A DNA stretch of 64,000 nt from Halobacteriales archaeon QS_8_69_73 (lineage in GTDB: Archaea > Halobacteriota > Halobacteria > Halobacteriales > Haloarculaceae). The notes under the pieces are model-generated. The model saw nothing but the letters and a program-made list of their open reading frames with translations. It did no database searches and was not told the DNA's origin. Below, piece after piece: positions 10,673 through 20,797 of the stretch (the stretch's first letter is position 1; each line of letters starts with the position of its first letter). The stretch covers positions 1 to 64,000 of the forward strand of contig PXRZ01000055.1 of assembly GCA_003022945.1 (NCBI GenBank), read 5' to 3'. The position numbers and the translations under genes were made by a program.

Positions 10673-11149
10673 ATGTACCGCAGCGGAGCGTTCGTCGCCG
10701 GACAGGTGACGCCGACGACCGACGAGCAGGTCCAGCCCAACGGGGTCGACCTGACGCTGGCGTCGGTCCACGAGCAGCGCGAGCCGGGTCGTATCGGCCG
10801 GGACGACAAGACGGTCGGTGCCCGCCGGGAACGGCCGGTCGACGCGGTCGACGGCGGCGACGGGACCTACTACCTCCCGTCGGGGGCCTACGTCGTCCGG
10901 TACGCCGAGATCATCGCAGTACCGGACGACCACGTCGGGTTCGTCTATCCCCGGTCATCGCTGCTACGGAACTCCTGTATGCTCAATACCGCCGTCTGGG
11001 ACGCCGGTTACGAGGGCCGCGGCGAAGGGCTGTTGCAGGTCCACCACGACGTCGAAATCGCCGCCGGAGCCCGTATCGCACAGTTCGTCCTCGCGGCGGC
11101 CGACGCCGACGGAACGTACGACGGAAGCTACCAGGGCGAGAACCTGTGA
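10673..11149 (+). CDS. dUTPase/dCTP deaminase-family nucleotidohydrolase
   Basis: MYRSGAFVAGQVTPTTDEQVQPNGVDLTL...HVGFVYPRSSLLRNSCMLNTAVWDAGYEGRGEGLLQVH. Confidence 0.88.
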   Translation: MYRSGAFVAGQVTPTTDEQVQPNGVDLTLASVHEQREPGRIGRDDKTVGARRERPVDAVDGGDGTYYLPSGAYVVRYAEIIAVPDDHVGFVYPRSSLLRNSCMLNTAVWDAGYEGRGEGLLQVHHDVEIAAGARIAQFVLAAADADGTYDGSYQGENL

Positions 11150-11337
11150 CCGGCCCCCGCGAGTCGTGGCAAATGTTGACACGTTTGGACGCGTGTGCCA
11201 GTAAATACTTATACTATCGAGAAAGAGCGGGCCAGAGATAGTCACCCTTACTTATACAGCCACGAATGCATTGCGAAACGAATTTTAAATAGTACCCCAT
11301 TAATTCGGTAACTTCCGCGCTCAGCACTTCATTATCC

Positions 11338-12675
11338 ATGTCAAAGAATACTATACGGCGCCCGGTTGCCGTGCTGCTGGCCCTCCTCGTCGTCTGTTCG
11401 TTCGGGGGGATTCCGACGGTCGCGGCGGCCGGCGGTGGCAGCTCGGTCGGGGACGATATGAGCGGTGTCCTCGGCTCCGACGGCGGGTCCGACGGTGGTT
11501 CGACCGGTGACTCCGCCGGGTCCGACGGCTCCGATTCGGGGTCCGACTCCGACTCCGGCTCGGGCTCGGGCTCTGATTCTGACTCCGCCGAGGGGTCGGA
11601 CTCCGGCTCGGACGGCGGGGAGGACGTCGAGGCCGTCGAGGACACGGCCATGGCGGTCGAAGCGAACGCGGTCGAAGCGACCGGCGCCCTCAACCTGACC
11701 CTTGGGACGACCGACGGCACCGTCCAGGAGACGACCTACGAGGCGCTCGCGGCGGTCGACGGCACGGCACCGATGGCCGGTCAGTCGTTCGACGGGACGA
11801 CGCTCGAGTTCGACGACAGGAGCGAGCAGCTCTGGGCGCGACAGACCGCCGCCCGCCAGACGACCCGCGACGACAGCTACGACGCGGGCTACGACATGGG
11901 GACCGACACGACCGCGATGCTCGGGGCCGCCGAGGCGACGCGGGCGACGCGGGCGACGCGGGCGGCCGGCGGTCAGGACGGTCAGTCTCTGCCGGACGGC
12001 GCGGGCGGCGGCACGGCGCTCGGCCTCGGCGCGCTCGCGGCGGCGGTGGTGATCCGGTCGACGCCGCTGGTCGCCGGGGGCGGGGCCGGGGCCAGTGCCG
12101 GTACCTCGGCAGCGTCGGGCTACCTCTCGACGCTGCTCGACCGGCTCAAGCCGTTCGTGTTCCCGCTGCGGTACAGCCGGTACGACGACTCCGACCCCCT
12201 GGAGCACGACGCCCGCGAGCAGGTCTACGGGATCGTCAGCGAGACGCCGGGGTCATATCTCTCGAAGGTCAGCGAGCGGGCCGACCTCCCGCTGTCGACG
12301 ACCCGCCACCACATGAAGGTACTCGAGCGCGAGGGGCTCGTTTCGGGGGCGAAGCTCCGGGGCAAGCGCCGGTTCTACCCCGCCTACGCCGAGGGCATCG
12401 AGCTGGCGGCGGCGCTCAACGACGAGTCGACGGCCAGCATCATCGACGCCCTGGCGCGACTCGGCGCCGCCTCGGTGAGCGACCTCGCCACGGACCTCGG
12501 CCGCGACCCCAGCACCATCAGCCACCACCTCCAGCGGCTCGAGGAGGACGACATCATCGCCCGCGAGCGCGAGGGTCGTGCGGTGATGAACAAGCTTTCC
12601 CCGGAGGCGCGGACCGCGCTCGATCCCGAGCAGACGCCGAAGCCGGAGGAAACCGCCGAGGCCGTCGCCGACTGA
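11338..12675 (+). CDS. Membrane-anchored winged-helix transcriptional regulator with signal peptide and Ser/Asp-rich linker
   Basis: N-terminal signal, low-complexity SDSGSDSDSGS, TM region, two C-terminal wHTH units (YLSKVSERADLPLSTTRHHMKVLEREGLV; DLATDLGRDPSTISHHLQRLEEDDII). Confidence 0.85.
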   Translation: MSKNTIRRPVAVLLALLVVCSFGGIPTVAAAGGGSSVGDDMSGVLGSDGGSDGGSTGDSAGSDGSDSGSDSDSGSGSGSDSDSAEGSDSGSDGGEDVEAVEDTAMAVEANAVEATGALNLTLGTTDGTVQETTYEALAAVDGTAPMAGQSFDGTTLEFDDRSEQLWARQTAARQTTRDDSYDAGYDMGTDTTAMLGAAEATRATRATRAAGGQDGQSLPDGAGGGTALGLGALAAAVVIRSTPLVAGGGAGASAGTSAASGYLSTLLDRLKPFVFPLRYSRYDDSDPLEHDAREQVYGIVSETPGSYLSKVSERADLPLSTTRHHMKVLEREGLVSGAKLRGKRRFYPAYAEGIELAAALNDESTASIIDALARLGAASVSDLATDLGRDPSTISHHLQRLEEDDIIAREREGRAVMNKLSPEARTALDPEQTPKPEETAEAVAD

Positions 12676-12739
12676 CCGCGTCGCCGACTTCTCCTGGGGG
12701 GCCGCCACGTGCATCGTGCGTGTCGAACGAGTGGGCAGC

Positions 12740-13000
12740 GGAGTGTTCGGACACGGGCACCGACGGTCGATCAGGGATGTCGGCAGAGTTGCCGACGCCT
12801 TCGTCGGTCGCCACGGAACCGGCGTACTGGCGCTCGCTCAGGGGACGAGCCGTACGCGGTTCCGGTCCCCCACGGCTACGACGGTCGGCGATTGTACCTG
12901 CGACCGGTGTCGGCGCCGGACGGCGAGAGGTATCGCGTCCCCTCGTCGCGGCCGTCATCGCCGAGCGGACGCCTGACCGCTATCCGACGCTGCCGGCGCC
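12740..13000 (+). pseudogene. Pyridoxamine 5'-phosphate oxidase-like family remnant
   Basis: FVGRHGTGVLALAQG in one frame continuing as GDEPYAVPVPHGYDGRRLYLRPVSAPDGERYR in another; no complete C-terminus. Confidence 0.5.
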
Positions 13001-13140
13001 GCCGACCGACGAACGGGCCCCCCGATGGGCCATCGTCCAATCCCTCCGACACCGAGCAGCTCCGGCTGTCGGCCCTCGAAGCCGGCGACTGACCCGGCCG
13101 CGAGCGCCGGGGTTTTGCGTCCGCGCCGCCATCCGTCGGT

Positions 13141-13884
13141 ATGGAGATCGGCGCGTCCGTCGGGCCGTACCTCGACCGCATCGAGTCGCTGTCGTCGTTC
13201 GACTTCGTCGAGTACGCCCTCGGCGAGGGGGAGGTACCGCTCGATTCGTTCGACGCCGCCGCGGTCGCCGATCGCCTCGACCGCGCGGGCGTCGACGGCG
13301 TCGTCCACCTGCCGTACCGGCAGCCGTTGTCGACGCCCGTCGACCGCATCGACGAGGCGACGCTGTCGTACCTCGACGACGTCCTCGCGGCGGCCGCGGA
13401 CACGGGCGTCGGGACCGCGGTCGCCCATCCGAGCGCCCGCGGCGCCGGCCACGACACGGAGCGGCTGACGCGGCGGGTGTCGGCGCTGTGCGAGCGGGCG
13501 GCCGACCGCGGCGTGACCGTCTGTCTGGAGACGGTCGGCCACGCCGGCGGACTCTCGCTCGACCGCGTCGGCGCGCTGGCCGACCGGGCCGGCGCCGCCG
13601 TCTGTCTCGACGTCGGCTACGCCTACCTCGAGGCCGACCTCGGAGGGATCCGCGAGTTCCTCGCCTCCTACGGCGACATCGTCGCCCACCTGCACGTCCA
13701 CGGCGCCCGCCACCGACGAGACACCCACATTCCCGTCGGGAGCGGCGACGTACCGTACGGCGAGATTGGCCCGCTGGTCGCCGACGCCGCGCCGGCGACG
13801 GCGACCGTCGAGGTGTTCACCGACGACGTCGACCACCTGCGGGACTCCGCCGAGCGGTTCCGCGCGGCCGTCGACGGCCGCTGA
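13141..13884 (+). CDS. Sugar phosphate isomerase/epimerase (TIM-barrel)
   Basis: GVTVCLETVGHAGGLSLDRVGALADRAGAAVCLDVGYAY...HLHVHGARHRRDTHIPVGSGDVPY. Confidence 0.8.
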   Translation: MEIGASVGPYLDRIESLSSFDFVEYALGEGEVPLDSFDAAAVADRLDRAGVDGVVHLPYRQPLSTPVDRIDEATLSYLDDVLAAAADTGVGTAVAHPSARGAGHDTERLTRRVSALCERAADRGVTVCLETVGHAGGLSLDRVGALADRAGAAVCLDVGYAYLEADLGGIREFLASYGDIVAHLHVHGARHRRDTHIPVGSGDVPYGEIGPLVADAAPATATVEVFTDDVDHLRDSAERFRAAVDGR

Positions 13885-13892
13885 CCGCGACG

Positions 13893-14555
13893 TCAGCCGC
13901 CGGGGCCGAGCGCCGCGATATCGGCGCCGACGGTCGCTCGCGCGTCGGCCGGGTTCGGGTCGCTGTCGGCGAGGTGCGTCCACTCGTCGGCCGGCAGCCC
14001 CGACAGCAACTCGGCGACGGCCCTGCTGTACGCCCGGCAGGACGGCATGCACGACGCCTCCCCCCAGACGTCGTCGACGACCGTCATCGAGTCGATACGG
14101 ACCTCGACGGCCGCCGGCGAACAGCGCCTCGACAGCGTCTCGAGCCCCAGCTGTAGCGCCGCGTACTCGGCGACGTTGTTGTCGGTCTGGGAGCCGACCG
14201 GGCGGCCGAGCCGGGCGACGGCCGCGCCGTCGACCCGGACGACGGCGCCGGCGCCGGCCGGCCCCGGGTTGCCCCGGGAGCTGCCGTCGACGTACAGCAC
14301 GACCCGCGCGCCCGTCGCGGCGGCCAGCGGGTCGGGCGACCCGGGAGCGGCGTCGGCGGCGTCGTCGAGCGCCGCCCGGAGCGCCGTCGCCGAGGTGTCG
14401 GAGTCGAAGACGCCGCCGATACCGGAAACGGCGTCGTCGATGGCCTCGATGGCCGCCGCGAGCTCGTAGCCGTACAGCGCCAGCACCTCGTCGACGCGGG
14501 CCGCCAGCGGCGACAGCGGCTCCGCCGGCAGCCGCCGATCGTCGGTCGCCGTCAC
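13893..14555 (-). CDS. rnhA: Ribonuclease HI (archaeal type)
   Basis: VVLYVDGSSRGNPGPAGAGAVV...NNVAEYAALQLGLE...VEVRIDSMTVV. Confidence 0.9.
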   Translation of the reverse strand: MTATDDRRLPAEPLSPLAARVDEVLALYGYELAAAIEAIDDAVSGIGGVFDSDTSATALRAALDDAADAAPGSPDPLAAATGARVVLYVDGSSRGNPGPAGAGAVVRVDGAAVARLGRPVGSQTDNNVAEYAALQLGLETLSRRCSPAAVEVRIDSMTVVDDVWGEASCMPSCRAYSRAVAELLSGLPADEWTHLADSDPNPADARATVGADIAALGPGG

Positions 14556-14582
14556 GGTCGGCCTCGTCGGGACCGCGAGCGG

Positions 14583-16115
14583 CTACAGCTCACCGTGGCT
14601 CTGCGTGCGCCGGAGGTCCTCGACGCGCTCTTTGATCTCGTCCATTTCGCCGCTTTCCTGCTTGGAGTCGACGTGGCTGTACATCAGCCCCATCCGGTGG
14701 TTCGACCGGAGTTGCTCCTCGTTTCTGTCGAGGAAGTCCCAGTACAGTGCGTTGAACGGACACGCCCGGTCGCCGGTGTCCTTCGTCTTGTAGTAGCGGC
14801 AGTCCCCGCAGTAGTCGCTCATCTTGTCGATGTAGTTCGCCGAGGAGACGTACGGCTTCGAGGCGAAGACGCCGTCGCCGTACTGGCCCATCTCGATGAC
14901 GTTCGGCGTCGTCACCCAGTGGTAGGAGTCGACGTAGGTGGCGTGGAACCACTCGTTGAGTTGCGACGGCTTGACGCCCCACAGCGTCGCGAAGTTCGCC
15001 AGTACCATCAGCCGCTGGATATGGTGGGAGTAACCCCGCTCGCGGACGTCCTCGACGGTTCGGCGGAGACACTCCATGTTCGTCTCGCCGGTCCAGTAGA
15101 ACTCCGGGAGGTCGTGCGGCGCCGACAGCTGGTTGGCCTCGGCCAGCCCCGGCATGGCGTGCCGGTAGACGTGTCGCATGAACTCCCGCCAGCCGATGAA
15201 CTGCCGGATGACGCCCTCGACGGAGTTCAGCGGGATATCGTCCCGCTCGTGGTAGGCCTCTTCGATCGCCTCGACGGCCTCCATCGGGTGCAGTAGTCCG
15301 AGGTTGATCGACGAACCGAGCAGCGCGTGCGACATCGCCCAGTCGTCGCTCCGCATCGCGTCCTGGTAGGGGCCGAACTCCGGCAGCCGACCGTCGACGA
15401 AGTGTTCGAGCTTCCGCTCGGCCTGCCGGCGGGTGACCGGCCAGACGAGGTCGTCGTCGGCGCCCCAGGTGTCGAACTCCTCGGCGACCCACGCGCTCGT
15501 CTCGGCGGTCAACTCGTCGTGGTCCGGCTCGTACACCGGCGGCGACTCCCAGTCGTCCGGCGGGAACTCCTGGTTGTCGTCGTCGTAGTTCCACTCCCCG
15601 CCGACGGGGTCGCCGTCGTCGGTCATCAGCACGCCCGTCTGCCGGCGCATCCACCGGTAGAACGTCTCGTGTCTGAACGGCTCCCGGTCGGTCTCGTTCG
15701 CCCACCGGTCGAACGCCTCGCGGGTGCCGACGAACAGTTCGTTCGGCACCACCTCCAGGCTCCCGCCGGCGTCGTCGACCAGCGTCTCGAACGTCTCGGC
15801 GCTGCGATGGCTCGGCGAGCGCATCTGCACCAGCTCGTCGTCGGGATGCCGCTCGAAGTATGTCTCCAGGCCGTCGCCGAACGTGTCGGCCTGGACGTAC
15901 TCGACATCGTAGCCCCGCTCGCGGAGCTCGTCTCGGAACTGTCGCATCCCGGCGAAGACGATCGTCAGCTTCTGGTGGTGGTACCGCATTCGTCTGGCGA
16001 AGTCGTGGGCCTCGATCAGCAGCACGCGCGAGCCCTCGGGCGCCCGGCCGAGTGGCCCGGCCTCCGGGTGGAGCTGCGTCCCCAGCACCCACGGCACCCT
16101 GTGTTCGTTAGCCAT
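14583..16115 (-). CDS. Photolyase/cryptochrome-related protein, FeS-BCP type
   Basis: VPWVLGTQLHPEAGPL; Cys-rich C-terminal half incl. ETNMECLRR, YCGDCRYYKTKDTGDRACPFNALYWDFL. Confidence 0.88.
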   Translation of the reverse strand: MANEHRVPWVLGTQLHPEAGPLGRAPEGSRVLLIEAHDFARRMRYHHQKLTIVFAGMRQFRDELRERGYDVEYVQADTFGDGLETYFERHPDDELVQMRSPSHRSAETFETLVDDAGGSLEVVPNELFVGTREAFDRWANETDREPFRHETFYRWMRRQTGVLMTDDGDPVGGEWNYDDDNQEFPPDDWESPPVYEPDHDELTAETSAWVAEEFDTWGADDDLVWPVTRRQAERKLEHFVDGRLPEFGPYQDAMRSDDWAMSHALLGSSINLGLLHPMEAVEAIEEAYHERDDIPLNSVEGVIRQFIGWREFMRHVYRHAMPGLAEANQLSAPHDLPEFYWTGETNMECLRRTVEDVRERGYSHHIQRLMVLANFATLWGVKPSQLNEWFHATYVDSYHWVTTPNVIEMGQYGDGVFASKPYVSSANYIDKMSDYCGDCRYYKTKDTGDRACPFNALYWDFLDRNEEQLRSNHRMGLMYSHVDSKQESGEMDEIKERVEDLRRTQSHGEL

Positions 16116-16409
16116 ACCGTACTGCGGGGTCTCACCGACGATCGGCGTAGTCACTACCGTAGCCTGGGGCGTGATCCACTTAGCAGGTGCGGTCGGTCCG
16201 ACGCCGGCCGGGGCCCGTCGCCGGAACCGAAGCCGGTCAGCGCATCGTAGCCGTCACCCGGACGACCGGACGTCGCGGAGGCGGGCCCGATGGCTCCCGG
16301 CCGAGGAAGCACCTGCACCCTCGCGACCGCCGCGCCGGACGCGACGCCGTCGTTGACGGCGGCGGAGTCGGCGGCGAGACGGCACCGCACGGCGACCGAC
16401 GGCGCCGAC

Positions 16410-16868
16410 CTACTCGACGGCGGCCAGCTCCGAGAGCGCCGCGCGGGCATCGTCGGGCCACGCCGGGCAGTCCGTCGTCGCGACGTGGAGCCGCCGGCAG
16501 GCCGCCGCCGGGGGCGTCCCGCTCAGCGAGACGACTGGCCGGCTCCGGCGCTCCCAGGACAGCGTCCAGTCGGCCGGCGGCTCCACCCGGGCGTACCGCG
16601 TCGCCTCCTCCGCCACGAGCGCCGACAGCCGGCGCCGCTCGCGGCCGGCCGTCGTCGTCCGGTCGACGACCACCGGGGCCGTCTCCGGCACCCCCTCCAG
16701 GTCGCCGGCGGCCGCGAGGAACCGCCCGAGCCCGTCGGCCGTCCACGTCAGCGAGCAGTGCGTCGCGAACGTCTCCACGTGGACCGGCGGGTCGACGGGA
16801 AGTCGCCGTGGGGCGTCGGTCACGCGTCGCTCGGGCGGCGCCCCGCCGGGCTCGTCACTCCAGTTCAC
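16410..16868 (-). CDS. Hypothetical protein
   Basis: 152 aa ORF, overlaps next gene by 14 nt; protein-like composition. Confidence 0.5.
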   Translation of the reverse strand: MNWSDEPGGAPPERRVTDAPRRLPVDPPVHVETFATHCSLTWTADGLGRFLAAAGDLEGVPETAPVVVDRTTTAGRERRRLSALVAEEATRYARVEPPADWTLSWERRSRPVVSLSGTPPAAACRRLHVATTDCPAWPDDARAALSELAAVE

Positions 16869-17178
16869 CCCGCCACCGCAGGGAGTTGCGGTTCAGCGCC
16901 TCGACGGCCGGTCGTCCCGCCTCGAGCAGCCGGTCGGCGAGGGCGACGGCCTCCTCCAGCTCCGCCGCTGAGAGGTGTTCGTAGGCCGGTCGACCGTCGA
17001 CGTGGTCGTACCACACGTCGCCGAAGACGTTGTCGAGGACGACGCGGGCGAAGCAGTGGTCCTCGGAAATCGGCCAGTCCTCGCGGCGGGCCGCCCGCGG
17101 GAGCTCTTCGGTGACCCGTCGGACGTATGCCGCCCGGAGCTCGGAGATGTCATCGCCGTCGAGGGTCCGCTGTCCCAT
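16855..17178 (-). CDS. Conserved hypothetical protein
   Basis: MGQRTLDGDDISELRAAYVRRVTEELPRAARREDWPISEDHCFARVVLDNVFGDVWYDHV. Confidence 0.65.
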   Translation of the reverse strand: MGQRTLDGDDISELRAAYVRRVTEELPRAARREDWPISEDHCFARVVLDNVFGDVWYDHVDGRPAYEHLSAAELEEAVALADRLLEAGRPAVEALNRNSLRWRGELE

Positions 17179-17289
17179 ACGCGCCGTCGGGCCCGCAGGC
17201 GGTTCAGTTCTTCGCGGCGGGACGTCACCCTCCCGGCCCGACGGGACCGGAGCGTCGAATTAATCCGGGCGGGCGTCGTGGGTGACGGT

Positions 17290-17511
17290 ATGATTCGGAT
17301 CCGCGACCCGAGCCGGGAGACCGTCATCCAGTACGGACTGATGGTGCTGTCGGGACTCGGCTGCGTAACCGCGGCCGTCGCGCCGATCGAGCCGACGCAG
17401 CAGGTCGCGCTGGTGTCGGTGATGTTGGGCGTGACCGTCGGCCTGTGGGTCGGCCATCTCGTGCAGACGCTCCAGGGCGCCGTCGACGACGTCACGCAGG
17501 TCAATGGCTGA
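17290..17511 (+). CDS. Small two-TM membrane protein
   Basis: MIRIRDPSRETVIQYGLMVLSGLGCVTAAVAPIEPTQQVALVSVMLGVTVGLWVGHLVQTL; overlaps next start by 8 nt. Confidence 0.65.
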   Translation: MIRIRDPSRETVIQYGLMVLSGLGCVTAAVAPIEPTQQVALVSVMLGVTVGLWVGHLVQTLQGAVDDVTQVNG

Positions 17512-18361
17512 CGGGGATCGTACGCCCGGTCTCGGCGCATTCCTGGTCCTCGTCTTGGTGGTGACGTCGTCGTTCGTCATCGTCTTCCAGCAGACGCTTC
17601 CGGAGGGCGTCGCCACGACCCTCAGCTGGGTCGTCATCGGCGTCAGCGCCATCAGCGCCATGATGGGGTTCGTGCTCGAGGCGCTGAGCTACTTCGACCG
17701 CGACGGCGAGGCCGAACGGACGGAGCCGGCCGAACCGACACCGACGACCAGCAGCCGTCCGTGGGTGCCAGACGGCGACGTGAAGCCGCTGCCGCCGCTG
17801 ATCAACTTCGACGACGAACTCGAGCAGCTGTACGACTACTTCGACGGGGAGTTCCCGAGCCAGGCGGAGACGTTCCTCGACGGCTACGAGCGGATGAAGA
17901 CCGCCGACCGGGGCCAACGCGGCTCCATCGCCAGCGACGTCCGGGCGGGGCTGAACCCCATCATCGTCCTCGTCGACGACCCGGAGGTCGAGTCGATGCT
18001 CTCTCAGATGGGCGAGGACCTCTTCGCTTACGTCAAGACCGACGGCGCGGAGCTGGTCAGCGTCGACCGCTATGCACTGTACGACGACGGCAAGAAGGCG
18101 CCGGTCGACGAGCTCCAGGGCCGGCAAGCACGTATCAGGGCGAGCGTGAGCAACGACGGCGAGTCGATGAAGACCGACGTGCTGTTGCGGTTCGCCGACG
18201 GCGACGGAATCGAGGTCAAGCGGACGAAGCTCCCCGTCGGCGAGGTACCGACGGCGGCGACGAAGGAGCTGAACACGCAGGTGTACGTCCCGTCGGTGGC
18301 ATCGTCCGTGACGGTGTCGCCCGTTCCCGCGGCCGCCTCGCGGGAAGTACTCGACATGTAA
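17504..18361 (+). CDS. Hypothetical membrane-anchored protein
   Basis: Two N-terminal TM segments, soluble acidic C-terminal domain, 285 aa. Confidence 0.65.
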   Translation: MADGDRTPGLGAFLVLVLVVTSSFVIVFQQTLPEGVATTLSWVVIGVSAISAMMGFVLEALSYFDRDGEAERTEPAEPTPTTSSRPWVPDGDVKPLPPLINFDDELEQLYDYFDGEFPSQAETFLDGYERMKTADRGQRGSIASDVRAGLNPIIVLVDDPEVESMLSQMGEDLFAYVKTDGAELVSVDRYALYDDGKKAPVDELQGRQARIRASVSNDGESMKTDVLLRFADGDGIEVKRTKLPVGEVPTAATKELNTQVYVPSVASSVTVSPVPAAASREVLDM

Positions 18362-18534
18362 CTCCGCCGGGGGCGACCGGTCGCTCGCGCGTGTCGCGTC
18401 GCGACCGCATTCCGGAGTCGCGCTCATAGTGATTATTACGGTAATATTCGGCGCAATGACCGAAAACAACAGATGCTGGCGCTAAGCGACCGACTCGCCC
18501 GGCACACGGCGGTAACGGTTCGCAATAATTAGTA

Positions 18535-19330
18535 TTAGTCGTTGGACTTCCGTCGCTGGTCGGGATGGTCGGCGACGAAGACGCTCGTGTCGTCGGGGAC
18601 GTCGTCGGTCACCCAGGAGTTGGCGCCGATGCTCACGTTGTCGCCGATCTCGATCGCGCCGAGGACGTTACTCCCGGCGCCGATGACGACGTGGTCGCCG
18701 ATGTCGGGGTGGCGCTTGTAGTCCTTCGCCAGCAGGTTGTCGGCGTCTTCGGCCTCCTCGAAGTGGAGCGCCCCCAGGGTGACGTTCTGGTAGATCCGGA
18801 CCCAGTCGCCGACGGTCGTCGTCTCGCCGACCACCACGCCCGTCGGCGAGCTCGCGGGCATAGGCGAACCGCTCCGTTTCGTAGAGGCGGTGGGCGACGC
18901 GGTGGATCAGGATGGCCTGAAAGCCCGGATACGACCGGATGATCTCGCAGTAGCTCTTCGCGGCGGGGTCGCCTTTGTAGGCGGCCTCGACGTCCTTCTT
19001 GAGGGTCCGTCGGATCGCCGGCAGCCGGTCGAGCGTCCGGTCGACGATTCCCGCCGGGTCGTTCGCCTCGGGCTCGGCGTAGGCCGCGATACCCCGGTGG
19101 AGGCAGGCGCCGAGGTCGGTCAGCCGGGCGCGGGTCGTCTCGGGGTCGTCGAGCAGCTCCGTCGCGTTCCAGCAGCAGGGAAACAGGAGCTGCCTGAGGA
19201 GGGGAAGTTCGTCGCGCAGAGCGTCGCGGCGGGGGTACGCCGTCGAGGCGTCGGTCGGAAAGGGCGACTCGTCGGCCCGGTAGGCCGCGACGAGTTCCCG
19301 ATGGGCGTCCCCCGAGTAGTCGTAGGTCAT
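18535..19330 (-). pseudogene. cysE: Serine O-acetyltransferase with internal deletion and frameshift near 18845
   Basis: N-part ...[27 protein letters not shown] then out-of-frame [30 protein letters not shown]...[34 protein letters not shown]. The usual xTGIDIHPGA...FIDH segment is absent. Confidence 0.8.
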
Positions 19331-19408
19331 CCATCGGGTATTGACGAGTGCCGATCAAGTACTTACTGACCGATCCGTTCGTCGTGCCGGGCGAGGGCAG
19401 CGAGTCCG

Positions 19409-19951
19409 TCAGCCGTCGACCGACCAGCCGACGAACGCCTCGTCGGCCTCGATGGGAATCGACAGCGCGGCGAGGAACCGTTGTGTGGCGAGGTAGTGCG
19501 TCGCCAGCAGCGTCACGCCGACGAGCGTCGAGTCGTCGACGGCGTCGGCGGCCGCCGCGAAGACGGCGTCGTCGACGTCGTCGGCCGCGACGGCCCGCGC
19601 GTACTCGACGATCGCCGTCCGCCGGTCGTCGAGGTCGTCGAGGCGGTTCTCGGCGATGGCGGCCAGTTCCGCCTCGGCGACGCCCCGCTCGCGGGCGACG
19701 GGGAGGTGCCGGTGCCACTCGTAGGCCGAATCGAGTTCCCGGGCGACCGCCAGGATGACGCGCTCGACGTCGGCCGCCCCGAGGCCGCAGTCCTCCCACA
19801 GGGCGGAGCCGTAGCGCATGTACGCCTGGAGGGCGTCGGGGTTGTTCGCCATGACCGTCAGAAGGTTGATCTCGCCCATCGCGTCCTCCGAGAGCAGATA
19901 CTGGTAGTCGTCCGGGAGCTCCGACTGCGTCCGGCCGTCGAGTCGTGGCAT
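19409..19951 (-). CDS. Carboxymuconolactone decarboxylase-family protein
   Basis: MPRLDGRTQSELPDDYQYLL...NNPDALQAYMRYGSALWEDCGL...AYEWHRHLPVARERG. Confidence 0.8.
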   Translation of the reverse strand: MPRLDGRTQSELPDDYQYLLSEDAMGEINLLTVMANNPDALQAYMRYGSALWEDCGLGAADVERVILAVARELDSAYEWHRHLPVARERGVAEAELAAIAENRLDDLDDRRTAIVEYARAVAADDVDDAVFAAAADAVDDSTLVGVTLLATHYLATQRFLAALSIPIEADEAFVGWSVDG

Positions 19952-20797
19952 AGGGGACACAGGGCCGAGGTCGCAAACAATCTCCCGGTCGGAGCGGCTC
20001 ATGAGATTGGCGCGGGCGACACAGCGTCCGTCGCCGGGGGCGCTCGGTGTCGTCACGCAGGACGGCCCGGAGGTACCGCCGGCCGGGCTGGTCTTCGACC
20101 GGCGCGTCGGCGTCGACAACACTCGAACGTTATAAGAACACACTAACGTTAGCACACGCTGAGATGTCCGAACCGAAGGCGAAGGGCGAGTCCCGGGGAG
20201 ACGAACGACACGCGGTCCTCGACGAGATGCGACCGTGATCGACGAGCAGGATGGCCTCGACCCGGCCGAGCAGCCGAGCAGCGCGCGGCGGTCCGCGAGC
20301 GGTACGCCGTCCTCGCGATCGGCGACTCCTGCCGTTACGACGACGCCGGAACCGACCCCCGTGACCTCGGCCCGGGGGCCGACCGTCGCCGCCCTCGCCG
20401 ACACGGCCGTCGCCGGAGGCCGTGCGCACGGGGTCGCCCGCTGTCTCCGAAAGTGCCGCCGTGTCACCGTCCGACTGTGCGGTCGGACCCGAGTCACCGT
20501 CGCACGGGGCGCCACCGATGAGACCTGCTGAGGGACGCCCCGGGACGAGAGGGACGGAGACGGCCCTCGGCCACCGGACAGCGGCCCGGTTCAGGGAGAA
20601 CCCATGACCGACCCCTCTATCACTCTCCGTCCCGCCGGCCGTCCGGCGGACGACCGAGTTCACGGACCTGTGTCCGGACTCGGCCACCTGCATGCGGCTG
20701 GGCCTCGGGTAGGGTCCGTTGGTGACTCCGGCGCTACGCGTCCCGGGGGGAGGTCGAACTGCAGGTGGTCGGCGACGAACCGGTCTGACGGCGACGA

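Noticed and set aside
9419-10933. 504-aa minus-strand ORF
   Set aside because: Overlaps NifU-domain, lipoprotein and dUTPase genes; low-complexity repetitive translation.
20100-20160. Palindrome-like ctaacgttag near a TATA-like gttataag as an operator
   Set aside because: No convincing downstream gene; the following short ORFs look non-coding or decayed.
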